A stretch of DNA of 36,560 nt. It comes from Planctomycetota bacterium (lineage in GTDB: Bacteria; Planctomycetota; MHYJ01; WSZJ01). Each line of letters starts with the position of its first letter. The stretch's first letter is position 1. The stretch is taken from the NCBI GenBank assembly GCA_016190145.1, contig JACPRD010000091.1, positions 1-36,560 on the forward strand, read 5' to 3'. Below, in pieces: positions 7,701 through 15,609 of the stretch. Under the pieces are notes generated by a model. It saw nothing but the letters and a program-made list of their open reading frames with translations, had not been told where the DNA came from and ran no database searches. The translations under genes and the position numbers were made by a program.

Positions 7701-8795
7701 CTACGGCTCCTTGCGAACGGGCACGAGGCCGAGGTCCGGGAGTTTTTCGCGCGGGACCTGGAGGGTGAAGCTGGAGCCGTCGCGGTGGACGACGACGCCG
7801 ACGAGGCGGTCGCCGGGGAGGGACTCGAGCAGTGCGGCCAGGTCGTCATTCGAGGCGATCTCCCTGCCTTCCATGGAGAGGAGGATGTCGCCTCTGCGCA
7901 GGGGCTGTTCCTCGCCGCGGCCGGCGGAGAAGAACTCGTCCGGGCCCGCGCTGTAGCAGACGAGGGCGCCGGTCGCCGGCGGGTGCCGGCGGATGCGCTC
8001 GAAGGCGGCGGCCTCGCGGACCCTGGGGTTTTCGTCGCGCAGGAGGAGGTCGAAGGCGCGCTCGCCCGCGGGGGTGGAGAAAGAGGCGATCGTCTGCACC
8101 AGAGAGTCGGTGTGGTCGTCCCAGATGTCGTCCACAGGGGCGGTTCGTGCGATCTCGACGAGCCGATCCGCCATGGACTCGTCGGCGAGGAACGGGAGCC
8201 AGGAGCGCATCCGCTCCGCGACGGAGTCGTCGCGCTCCGTGAGGATCAGGCGGAGGAACATCGCCCCCGCGTCCGCTCCGGCGCAGCGGGGGAAGCGCTC
8301 CGCGGCCTCGAACCGGAAGCCTGCGGGCGCGGCTTCGGAGTGTTCGAGGGCCCATGCCAGGAGCGCAGGGTCCCGGAACAGCCAGGGGCGAAGCGCCTCC
8401 TGGAAGGGCGCGCGCTCGAGCGCTTCCTCGAGGCTGGCCTCGCCGTCCGGGAAGACGGCGGCGTAGAGCTGCATGGCGGCGGGGTAGCCGGCCTCGCCGA
8501 GGGCGGCGAGTTTTCGGAAGAGGTCGGCGAGTCCCGCGACGTCGCGCCGTTCGACGAGCGCGGGGAGGGCGCGGAGGAGGTCAGCGGCGGAGGCGGTCGC
8601 AGTGCCGGCGGCGGCGTCGGGAGTGCGGGGAGCGGTCGGGTCGACCGCCGCAGGGCGCGCCGCGGAAGCGGCGGGCGCGGCTGCTTCTCCAGCCGCGGGC
8701 GCGAGCGGGCGGCGGGCGCTTCCGGCCGCGAGGCCGCCGGCGAAGGCGGCGGCCGCCGCAGCGAGCGCGAGAAGGGCGGTCGCGCGGCCGCTCAT
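7701..8795 (-). CDS. Membrane-anchored protein with helical repeats and C-terminal PDZ-like domain, paralogue 2
   Basis: This 364-residue protein of unknown function has an N-terminal Ala/Gly-rich anchor (about residues 5-25) and an Ala/Pro-rich linker to about residue 65. A helical middle follows, with motifs such as LVERRDVAGLADLFRKLAALG and RDENPRVREAAAFERIRRHP. The C-terminal PDZ-like domain (about 275-355) contains PLRRGDILLSMEGREIASND and an RLVGVVVHRDG strand. It is clearly paralogous to the upstream gene, with which it overlaps by four bases (ATGA), and more distantly to the gene at 481-1575. Cotranscription is very likely. The serine protease domain of HtrA-type proteins is absent, so this is not a protease. 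Confidence 0.72.
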   Translation of the reverse strand: MSGRATALLALAAAAAAFAGGLAAGSARRPLAPAAGEAAAPAASAARPAAVDPTAPRTPDAAAGTATASAADLLRALPALVERRDVAGLADLFRKLAALGEAGYPAAMQLYAAVFPDGEASLEEALERAPFQEALRPWLFRDPALLAWALEHSEAAPAGFRFEAAERFPRCAGADAGAMFLRLILTERDDSVAERMRSWLPFLADESMADRLVEIARTAPVDDIWDDHTDSLVQTIASFSTPAGERAFDLLLRDENPRVREAAAFERIRRHPPATGALVCYSAGPDEFFSAGRGEEQPLRRGDILLSMEGREIASNDDLAALLESLPGDRLVGVVVHRDGSSFTLQVPREKLPDLGLVPVRKEP

Positions 8796-9889
8796 CGGGC
8801 GGGCCTCACGTACCGGAGCGCGCCCATGGCCGCGAGTTCGCCGGTGGTGACCGTTACGGGGACGAGCCCCCCGTCGCGCCGCACCATGAGTTCGAGCGTC
8901 CGGCCGGGTTCGTAAGCCGACGGCATTTGGAGTTCAAACTCATGGCCGGTGGCCGGCTGGCCGCCGACCTCGACCACGATGTCCCGCGGCCGCAGCGCGC
9001 CGCCGGGAGCCGGGCCGACACCGCCGCGCCGCGCGCCGGTCACCACGAACCCCGCCTCGGGCGGATCGAGCAGCAGCCGTGCGATCGCGACCGCCTCGCG
9101 CACCCGCGCGTCCGGGTGAGCCGCCAGCTCTTTCATCGCCGCCGCCGAGGACGGCGCGCGCGAGATCGTCTCCACGAGGTCGAGCGTCACGTCGCTCTCC
9201 CGCTCCGCGTGCCGCACCGCAAGGCCCGAGAGCAGGGGGAGGTCGGAAGCGCCGGGGTCGCCGAGTCTCCGGCACGCCTCCAGGACCCACACCGGATCTT
9301 CCTCCGTCGCGAGGCATTCCCGGATCAGGGCGGGCGGATCGGCGTCGGGGAAGAAGCGGAGCAAGGCGTCGATGGAGCGCAGGCGGTACCAGGCGGGCGC
9401 CTCGGCCGCATGCCTCACCGACCACTCCACGAGCCCGCGATCGAACCAGAGGAACTCCATGTCGATCGCCAGGCCCATCGGGTCCCGGCCCTCCGCCGCC
9501 TCCCGGAGCATCTCCGCCACTTCGAGCGCGGCGACGTATCCCGCTTCGCCGAGCGCGACGAGCTCGCGGAACAGCCTCAGGAGTGCCCGAGCGTCGCGAG
9601 ACCGAACGAGATCCGGCGCGCGCGCCCTGAGCTCCCGGGCGCGCAGGTTCAGCGCTTCCCTGTCAGGCGCGGCCGGCGCCGCCGGTTCCAGTCCGGAGGG
9701 CGGGTCTCCCCCGGCGGCCGCCGCGCCCGGCTTCGCCGCCCGGGCCGGTTCTGCCGCCGGAACGCCGGGTCCGGCAATCTCCGCATCTGCACCGGCAGCC
9801 GCCGGCGCGCGCGAGCCGTACACGAACCCCGCCCCGAAGGCGGCGGCCGCCGAGGCGACGACGACGAGGGCCGAGGCGCGCGCGTCCAT
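8792..9889 (-). CDS. Membrane-anchored protein with helical repeats and C-terminal PDZ-like domain, paralogue 3
   Basis: The 365-residue product has the same plan as its downstream neighbour: an anchor (about residues 5-25), an Ala/Pro/Gly linker to about residue 70, and a helical region with LVRSRDARALLRLFRELVALGEAGYVAAL and the HPDARVREAVAIARLL repeat. The PDZ-like end reads ALRPRDIVVEVGGQPATG. The phrase LFR-LxALGEAGY is shared with paralogue 2 and proves common descent. The ATG at 9889 is chosen because the anchor begins there and GAGGG lies directly upstream. The frame is open much further upstream through unrelated sequence. It is the first gene of a two-gene operon. The function is unknown. 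Confidence 0.72.
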   Translation of the reverse strand: MDARASALVVVASAAAAFGAGFVYGSRAPAAAGADAEIAGPGVPAAEPARAAKPGAAAAGGDPPSGLEPAAPAAPDREALNLRARELRARAPDLVRSRDARALLRLFRELVALGEAGYVAALEVAEMLREAAEGRDPMGLAIDMEFLWFDRGLVEWSVRHAAEAPAWYRLRSIDALLRFFPDADPPALIRECLATEEDPVWVLEACRRLGDPGASDLPLLSGLAVRHAERESDVTLDLVETISRAPSSAAAMKELAAHPDARVREAVAIARLLLDPPEAGFVVTGARRGGVGPAPGGALRPRDIVVEVGGQPATGHEFELQMPSAYEPGRTLELMVRRDGGLVPVTVTTGELAAMGALRYVRPAR

Positions 9890-10000
9890 CCCTCGACGGT
9901 ACACCTCGAACCGGCCGATCAGAAACAGGAACCTGGAAACCGCCGCACGCGATTCGGCGGAGGGATGTGCGCGGAGTTGTCGCATCGAGGGTCGTTCAAC

Positions 10001-10028
10001 GCCAAACGCCGAACGCCGAACGCCGAAC
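10001..10028. repeat. Heptanucleotide tandem repeat (GCCAAAC + 3x GCCGAAC)
   Basis: Four contiguous 7-bp units, three of them identical, lie between the divergent PDZ operon and rlmN. They end 13 bp before a TACAAT hexamer (10042-10047) that could serve as a -10 box for rlmN. No convincing -35 box is seen, and the array occupies that position. Confidence 0.88.
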
Positions 10029-10084
10029 CCCGCCCGGCGGCTACAATGCGCCGCCCGACAGCGCCCGCGCGCCACCTCCAACCG

Positions 10085-11161
10085 ATGCCCCCCACCCCCG
10101 TCACCGACCACGATTCCTCCAGCCTCCGCGACGCGCTCGTCGCGATGGGGGAGAAGGCGTTCCGGGCGGGACAGATCCTGCGGCACGTGTACCGGCGGTG
10201 CGCGCTCTCGTACGACGAGATGACGGACCTGCCGGCGGAGCTGCGCGAACGGCTCAAGACGGCGCTGCCGCTGCTCTCGACGGGAAGGCCGGAGGAAAAG
10301 AAATCGAAGGACGGGACAGTGAAACTGCTGGTCCCGTGCGCCGACGGGCAGCCGGTGGAGTGCGTGATGATCCCGGAGCCGCCGGGAAAAGTGCCGCCGG
10401 AGCGGCGGACCGTGTGCGTCTCGACGCAGGCGGGGTGCCCGGTGGGGTGCGTGTTCTGCGCGAGCGGCCTGGCCGGGCTGGCGCGGAACCTCACGGCCGG
10501 CGAGATCGTCGAGCAGGTGACCCGGCAGGGAAGGCTCGTGCGCGACCGTTTCGGCGGCATCGACCACCCGATCTCGAACGTCGTGTTCATGGGCATGGGC
10601 GAGCCGTTCTACAACCTGGAGCGCGTGATCGGCGCCATCGAGCGCCTGAACGCGGACTGGGGAATGGGAATCGGCCTGAACCGCATCACCGTCTCGACCG
10701 TCGGCGTCGAGGGCGGCGTCGGGAAACTCGCCGCGCACCCGCTCGCCCCCAACCTCGCGCTCTCCCTGCACGCGCCCAACGACGAGATCCGCCGCGCGGT
10801 CGTCCCCTTCACCAAAGCCCTGACGGTTTCGCAGCTCGTTTCGGAAGGAGTGAAGTACCGCGAGAAGACGGGGAAGGAAGTCACCTGTGAGTACGTGATG
10901 CTCGCGGACGTCAACTCGAGGCCGGAGCACGCGCGGGAGCTGGCGAAGCGGGTGTCTGGAAGGGGGCTCAAGGTGAACCTGATCCCGTACAACGAGGTGG
11001 AGGGGCTGGCGTACAAGGCGCCGGCGGCGCGCGAGGTGGCGGAGTTCGCGCGGATTCTGGAGGCGGCGGGGGTGCCGTGCCCGGTGCGGCGGGCGCGCGG
11101 CGACCGGATCGCGGCGGCGTGCGGGCAGCTCAGGCTGCGGAAGATGGGCGCGACTACCTGA
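10085..11161 (+). CDS. rlmN: 23S rRNA (adenine2503-C2)/tRNA methyltransferase, radical SAM (RlmN)
   Basis: RlmN methylates C2 of A2503 in 23S rRNA and A37 in some tRNAs by radical SAM chemistry. The 358-residue product shows the N-terminal helical domain (SLRDALVAMGEKAFRAGQILRHVYRR). The radical SAM cluster follows as CPVGCVFC near residues 118-125, with CxxxCxxC spacing. Further RlmN marks are VVFMGMGEPFYN, RITVSTVGV, LALSLHAPNDEIR, EYVMLADVNS, LIPYNEVEG and a late Cys in GVPCPVRRARG for the methylated cysteine. The closing RGDRIAAACGQLR is also typical. The ATG at 10085 gives the usual N-terminus; an in-frame ATG at 10046 would overlap the possible -10 box. The 3' end overlaps the opposing diguanylate cyclase gene by eight bases. 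Confidence 0.95.
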   Translation: MPPTPVTDHDSSSLRDALVAMGEKAFRAGQILRHVYRRCALSYDEMTDLPAELRERLKTALPLLSTGRPEEKKSKDGTVKLLVPCADGQPVECVMIPEPPGKVPPERRTVCVSTQAGCPVGCVFCASGLAGLARNLTAGEIVEQVTRQGRLVRDRFGGIDHPISNVVFMGMGEPFYNLERVIGAIERLNADWGMGIGLNRITVSTVGVEGGVGKLAAHPLAPNLALSLHAPNDEIRRAVVPFTKALTVSQLVSEGVKYREKTGKEVTCEYVMLADVNSRPEHARELAKRVSGRGLKVNLIPYNEVEGLAYKAPAAREVAEFARILEAAGVPCPVRRARGDRIAAACGQLRLRKMGATT

Positions 11162-11939
11162 GGGCGATCCGCCGCGTTTCCGGGTGGGCTTTGTAGCGGG
11201 CCTGTTTGAGAAGGGACATGGCCCGGTCGGCGCCCGCGATGAGGGTGGCGGGGGAAGAGCCGTTATCGGGGCGGACGCCGATGCCCGCGCTCAGGGTCAG
11301 GCCGGTCCGGTCCTTGACGGCCGCGCACGCGCGCTCGGCGAGCGTCGTTGCGGAGGCCCGGTCGCCCGGAACGACGGCGAGGAACTCATCGCCGCCGTAG
11401 CGGCCCACCGAGTCGCCGCGTCGCAGGACGCTCTTGAGGGCGAGCGCGGTTTCCTTGAGGACTTTGTCTCCTGCGAGGTGTCCCTGGACGTCGTTGACCT
11501 CCTTGAAATTGTCGAGGTCGAACAGCACCACGGACAGTGCCTCCCCCGAACGGTCCGCGCGGTGGAGGGCGGCTTCGAGTGCTTCCAGCACGCAACGCCG
11601 GTTGCAGACACCGGTCAGGGGGTCGGTCAGCGCCATCTCCTGAAGCCGCACGATCAGCGCCTCTTTTTCGCTTTCCAGGTCGCGCCGGATGGTGCCGAGA
11701 GCGCCGAAGACGGCGGCGAAGATGAAGGGGTGTGCCAGGGCGAAGTAGTGGACGGGATGCGCGCCGAGCATGTCGAAGACCGACCGGCCCGCCCAGCCGC
11801 AGAGGCATCCGTCGAGGTAGAAGGAGAAGAGCGGGACGGGGACGCCCCACAGGAGGCCGAACCACAGGTACAGGTTTTTCCTGGGGTTCCACGTGAAAGG
11901 ATCCCCGAGGGCTCGCAGAAAAGTGGCGATCGTTTTCAT
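11154..11939 (-). CDS. Membrane-bound diguanylate cyclase (GGDEF), tandem copy 1
   Basis: The enzyme makes cyclic di-GMP from two GTP. The 261-residue product has two membrane segments (about residues 17-40 and 60-85) flanked by the phrase FTWNPRKNLYLWFGLLWG, a short linker helix and a complete GGDEF domain. That domain has DPLTGVCNRR, FDLDNFKEVND, GHLAGDKVL and GRYGGDEFLAVV. The inhibitory site is intact: RRGD lies exactly five residues before GGDEF, the RxxD pattern that binds product. It should therefore be an active, feedback-limited cyclase. The gene is a close paralogue of the next one upstream (12042-12818). The ATG at 11939 aligns with the start of its twin. No separate sensory domain is present, so the membrane region may sense directly. 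Confidence 0.92.
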   Translation of the reverse strand: MKTIATFLRALGDPFTWNPRKNLYLWFGLLWGVPVPLFSFYLDGCLCGWAGRSVFDMLGAHPVHYFALAHPFIFAAVFGALGTIRRDLESEKEALIVRLQEMALTDPLTGVCNRRCVLEALEAALHRADRSGEALSVVLFDLDNFKEVNDVQGHLAGDKVLKETALALKSVLRRGDSVGRYGGDEFLAVVPGDRASATTLAERACAAVKDRTGLTLSAGIGVRPDNGSSPATLIAGADRAMSLLKQARYKAHPETRRIALR

Positions 11940-12041
11940 AGGTGGATTCGCAGAATCGCCGACTTGGCTTGGTCGCAAACGTGGGACCGCGCCGGGGGGA
12001 GCGTCGGCAAGGGTCTCGAGGGCCCGGCAGGGGACAATTCC

Positions 12042-12818
12042 TCAGGATTTGTCGGGAGAGCGCGGAATCCGGCGCGTTTCCGGGTGAGCCTTGTAGCGGG
12101 CCTGTTTGAGCGCCGACAAAGCCCTGTCTGCCGCGGAAATCAGAGATCTTGAGGAAGTTCCATCCTCCGGCCGGACGGCGACGCCGGCGCTCATGGACAG
12201 GCCCGTCAGCTCTTTCACCGCCGCACTGCCGCGCTCCGCGAGCGTGAGGGCGGCCGCGCGATCGCCTGGGACCACAGCCAGGAACTCGTCGCCTCCGTAC
12301 CGGCCGAGCGCCTCCTCGCGCCGGAGCGCGCACGCGAGCGCGAGCGCCGTGCTTTTGAGAATGTCATCCCCGGCCAGGTGCCCGCGGAGGTCGTTGACTT
12401 CCTTGAAGCTGTCGAGGTCGAAAAGCACGACGGCGACCGGTTCGCACGAGCGCGCGGCGTGGTGCAGGGCGAGATCCAGGCACTCGAGAATGCTGCGCCG
12501 GTTCCGGACGCCCGTGAGAGGGTCGGTCCGGGCCATTTCTTCGAGGGTCCGCCCGATGTCGCGGTGGATGGTTCCGATCGCGCCGAAAAAGGCGCCGAAC
12601 AGGGCGGGGTGGGCCAGGGCGAAGAAGTGGACGGGGTGCTGGCGCAGCATGTCGAGCAGGGAGCGGTTGTTCCCTCCGAGGAGAGAGGCGTCGAGATAGA
12701 GCGAGAAGGCGGGGATGGGGAGGCCCCAGAGGAGGCCGAACCAGAGGTACAGGTTCCTCCTGGGATTCCAAGTGAAGGGATCCCTGAGGGCTTTCAGGAA
12801 GACAGCGAGCTTCTTCAT
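12042..12818 (-). CDS. Membrane-bound diguanylate cyclase (GGDEF), tandem copy 2, inhibitory site altered
   Basis: The 258-residue product matches copy 1 over its whole length: an FTWNPRRNLYLWFGLLWGLP lead, two membrane helices, then DPLTGVRNRR, FDLDSFKEVND, GHLAGDDIL, GRYGGDEFLAVV and a shared tail RYKAHPETRRI. The active-site GGDEF is intact. The inhibitory site differs: RREE takes the place of RRGD, so the Asp of RxxD is Glu. Product feedback is probably weaker or lost. The ATG at 12818 was chosen because it aligns with copy 1; an upstream TTG would add four residues. The 102-bp gap between the twins holds no gene. It is likely cotranscribed with copy 1. Confidence 0.92.
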   Translation of the reverse strand: MKKLAVFLKALRDPFTWNPRRNLYLWFGLLWGLPIPAFSLYLDASLLGGNNRSLLDMLRQHPVHFFALAHPALFGAFFGAIGTIHRDIGRTLEEMARTDPLTGVRNRRSILECLDLALHHAARSCEPVAVVLFDLDSFKEVNDLRGHLAGDDILKSTALALACALRREEALGRYGGDEFLAVVPGDRAAALTLAERGSAAVKELTGLSMSAGVAVRPEDGTSSRSLISAADRALSALKQARYKAHPETRRIPRSPDKS

Positions 12819-13167
12819 TGTAGGGCGCAACCGGCCTCACCTCCGGTCTTAGGTCGGGTTCCATGGCGACCTGCAGAAATTCAGAGGCGGACGGGGGCCA
12901 AGGTAGAGATCTAGATATTCGGATGAGATTATCCGGATCCTTTGGAGATGGGAGACGCAAAATCGGGACCGCCTGCCTGGCATGATTTGGCTGGGTCTTG
13001 TGGAATGCGGTGTGGAATTTCACGCACCATCGAGCGAGAATCCACGATGAGAACCCATGAAAACCCCTTTTCTAGGGCAAAAAGCCGCGGCACCCCAGTT
13101 GCTCTTCAAAGACAGTCCCACGTCACCCGTTCCCCCCAGCCCGCGCACCCTGAGCCCGGAGAGAACC
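12819..13167. other. Divergent intergenic region between diguanylate cyclase and NtrC-type regulator
   Basis: This 349-bp gap must hold the promoters for the two divergent units. It is less GC-rich than the genes. An inverted repeat CGGAT-N6-ATCCG (12920-12935) could be an operator. A TGG/GC pair near 12978-12991 resembles a sigma-54 site but has the wrong spacing. No small gene or RNA could be supported. GGAGAG before the regulator start (about 13159-13164) is a clear ribosome site. Confidence 0.4.
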
Positions 13168-14553
13168 ATGAACATCCTGGTCGTCGACGACGAAAAACTC
13201 ATCCGCTGGTCCCTCCGTGAACGCCTCACCAAAGAGGGATTCACCGTCGCGGAAGCCGAGGACGGAAAGTCCGCCCTCAGCGCCTTCCACCAGGAACCCC
13301 CGGACCTCGTCCTGCTCGATATGAAACTCCCCGACTCGGACGGCCTCAGCATCCTCCGCGCCATCCAGAAGGAAACCCAGGGCGGCCCCGAAGTCCCCGT
13401 CATCATCATCACCGCCTACTCGACCGTCGATACCGCGGTCGAAGCCATGAAACTCGGCGCCTTCGATTACGTCGCCAAGCCCTTCAACATGGACGAACTC
13501 GCCCTCACCGTGCGACGCGCGCTCGACACCTCGACCTTGCGCCGCGAAGTCCGCGCCCACGTCAGCGAGCGCCAGGCCAGTTTCGGCGTCCATAACCTGG
13601 TCGGCAAAACCAAGGCCATGAAGGAGGTCGTCGACCTCGTCAAGAAGGTCTCCCAGAGCGGCGCCTCCACCGTCCTGATCCGGGGCGAGTCCGGCACCGG
13701 CAAGGACCTCATCGCCAAGGCCATCCACTACGAGTCCAACCGCGCCGACAAGCCCTTCATGAATATCACCTGCACCGCCCTCCAGGACACCCTCCTCGAA
13801 AGCGAACTCTTCGGCCACGAACGCGGCTCGTTCACGGATGCGAAAGTGCAGAAGAAGGGGCTGTTCGAGTTGGCCAACGGCGGCACGATCTTCCTCGACG
13901 AAATCGGCGACATGTCGCCGTCGCTTCAGGCCAAGCTCCTGCGCTCCCTGGAAGAGAAGGCGTTCAAGCGGATCGGCGGAACGGTCGACATCAAGGTGGA
14001 CCTGCGCGTGATCGCAGCCACGAACCGCGACCTCGAGAAGCTGATCCAGGAAGGCAAGTTCCGCGAGGACCTCTACTACCGCCTGAACATCATCACGATC
14101 ATCTCGCCGCCGCTTCGCGGCCGGCGCGAGGACGTGCCGATGCTCGTCACGCACTTCATCCGGAAATTCGCGACGGAGTTCAAGCGCGACGTGCGGGACA
14201 TTGCGAAGGAAGCGCTGGACAAGCTGCAGTCGTACGACTGGCCGGGGAACGTGCGCGAGCTCAAGAACGTGATCGAGCGCGCGGTGCTGCTGGGGTCGAC
14301 GCCGGTGATCCAGGGCGAGGACATCGCGCTGGGCCGGACGGCGCCGCCGGTGCCGGGGCAGGAGGATCGCCTTCTCCGCCTTCCGCCGCGCGGGCTGGTG
14401 TTCGAGGACCTGGAGCGGGATCTCGTGGTGCAGTCGCTCGAGCGGACGGCGGGGAACCAGACGAAGGCGGCCGAGCTGCTGGGGCTGACGCGCGACCAGA
14501 TCCGCTACCGGATGGAGAAGTTCGGGCTGCTCAAGACGGAAACGCACGCGTAG
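13168..14553 (+). CDS. NtrC-family sigma-54-dependent response regulator
   Basis: The 461-residue product has three modules. The receiver domain (1-120) has acidic Asp7 and Asp8, phospho-acceptor Asp51 in LVLLDMKLPD and Lys104. The AAA+ domain (about 143-380) has Walker A GESGTGKD (173-180) and Walker B GGTIFLDEIGD. The sigma-54 contact loop reads GSFTDA (220-225) instead of the usual GAFTGA. The C-terminal Fis-type helix-turn-helix (about 425-455) reads NQTKAAELLGLTRDQIRYRM. Such proteins remodel RNA polymerase-sigma-54 after phosphorylation by a histidine kinase. Candidate kinases are encoded at 15610-16845 and 30915-32537. Position next to an FNT channel suggests control of nitrogen-oxide or formate traffic. 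The ATG at 13168 is preferred because GGAGAG precedes it and the receiver begins there. Confidence 0.93.
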   Translation: MNILVVDDEKLIRWSLRERLTKEGFTVAEAEDGKSALSAFHQEPPDLVLLDMKLPDSDGLSILRAIQKETQGGPEVPVIIITAYSTVDTAVEAMKLGAFDYVAKPFNMDELALTVRRALDTSTLRREVRAHVSERQASFGVHNLVGKTKAMKEVVDLVKKVSQSGASTVLIRGESGTGKDLIAKAIHYESNRADKPFMNITCTALQDTLLESELFGHERGSFTDAKVQKKGLFELANGGTIFLDEIGDMSPSLQAKLLRSLEEKAFKRIGGTVDIKVDLRVIAATNRDLEKLIQEGKFREDLYYRLNIITIISPPLRGRREDVPMLVTHFIRKFATEFKRDVRDIAKEALDKLQSYDWPGNVRELKNVIERAVLLGSTPVIQGEDIALGRTAPPVPGQEDRLLRLPPRGLVFEDLERDLVVQSLERTAGNQTKAAELLGLTRDQIRYRMEKFGLLKTETHA

Positions 14554-14622
14554 CGACCCGGGAAGCGCCTCGAAAACCTGCCGCGCTTCCCGTGTCGACA
14601 TTTCGAGGGGAGTCGGGCGGTC

Positions 14623-15522
14623 ATGATTCCGGGGTCCTGCGAGTTGGAGGAATCGACGGGGGCGAAGGCGGCGCCGCCGGCTCCGAACGGCGACGCGTAC
14701 GCGCCGGCGGAGATGGCGCGGCGGGTGGAGGAGACCGGGGTCAGGAAGGCGAATCTCGACGTGCCGTCGATGCTCGCGCTGGCGGTGATGGCGGGCGCGT
14801 TCATCTCGATGGGCGCGGCGTTTTCGACGGTCGCGATGACGGACTCGAAATTCGGCTACGGGGCGACGAAGCTGCTGGGCGGGCTCGCGTTTTCGCTCGG
14901 GCTGATTCTCGTCGTCGTGGCGGGCGCGGAGCTCTTCACGGGAAACAACCTCGTCGTGATGGCCTGGGCGAGCGGACGCGTATCCACGGCGAAGCTGCTC
15001 CGGAACTGGGGCTGGGTGTACCTGGGAAACCTCGCGGGGGCGCTCGCGTCGGTGGGGCTCGTCTACCTGTCGCGCCGCTGGGAGGACGCGGGCGGGCAGA
15101 CCGGCGTCACGGCGATCCGGATCGCGCTCGCCAAGGCGGCGCTTCCATTCGGCATCGCGTTCGTGCTCGGCTTGCTCTGCAACGCGCTCGTCTGCCTGGC
15201 GGTCTGGCTCTGTTTCAGTGCGCGGACGACGACGGACAAGATTCTCTCGATCCTGTTTCCGATCACCGCGTTCGTGGCGCTCGGCTTCGAGCACTCGATC
15301 GCGAACATGTACTTCATTCCGCTGGGGATCCTGCTCAAGGCGGAGCCGTCGCTGGTGCAGGCGGGGGGGTGGTCGGCGGAGGCGCTGGCGCCGCTCGGGT
15401 GGGAGGGTTTCGTACGGAACCTGGTGCCGGTGACGCTGGGCAACGTGGTCGGGGGCGGGTTGATGGTAGCCGGGATCTACTGGTTCGTTTATCAGCGGCC
15501 CAAGCGCGGAAATGTGTCGTAA
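14623..15522 (+). CDS. Formate/nitrite transporter family channel
   Basis: The 299-residue inner-membrane protein has about six transmembrane helices and the FNT signatures. AGAELFTGNNLVV lies near residue 105. GFEHSIANMYFIPLGI lies near 227, with the central channel His in the EHSIAN loop. NLVPVTLGNVVGGG lies near 267. The family makes pentameric channels for formate, nitrite or related small anions, coupled to protons. Sequence alone does not separate FocA-like from NirC-like members. The N-terminus is longer than usual by about 30 Pro/Ala-rich residues. It lies 69 bp after the NtrC-type gene and 87 bp before a globin-coupled kinase. With nitrite oxidoreductase in the same window, nitrite is the likeliest substrate, though this is inferred. 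Confidence 0.93.
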   Translation: MIPGSCELEESTGAKAAPPAPNGDAYAPAEMARRVEETGVRKANLDVPSMLALAVMAGAFISMGAAFSTVAMTDSKFGYGATKLLGGLAFSLGLILVVVAGAELFTGNNLVVMAWASGRVSTAKLLRNWGWVYLGNLAGALASVGLVYLSRRWEDAGGQTGVTAIRIALAKAALPFGIAFVLGLLCNALVCLAVWLCFSARTTTDKILSILFPITAFVALGFEHSIANMYFIPLGILLKAEPSLVQAGGWSAEALAPLGWEGFVRNLVPVTLGNVVGGGLMVAGIYWFVYQRPKRGNVS

Positions 15523-15609
15523 AGTTCCGCTAATGTCAGGAATTTTCCACACAGGCGCGGCCTTCCGGTATCATCCTGTATCGAGTTCTCCACCGGGACC
15601 GCCTAAGGA

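Noticed and set aside
7701-9889. HtrA/DegP-type proteases because of the PDZ ends
   Set aside because: No trypsin-like domain or catalytic His-Asp-Ser is present; the bodies are helical repeats.
12975-12995. Possible sigma-54 promoter (TGGCATGATTTGGCT) before the NtrC-type gene
   Set aside because: The GG and GC elements are one base too close and the TTGC half is poor.
13123-15552. Long minus-strand frame opposite the NtrC-type and FNT genes
   Set aside because: It is low-complexity and spans two well-identified genes on the other strand.
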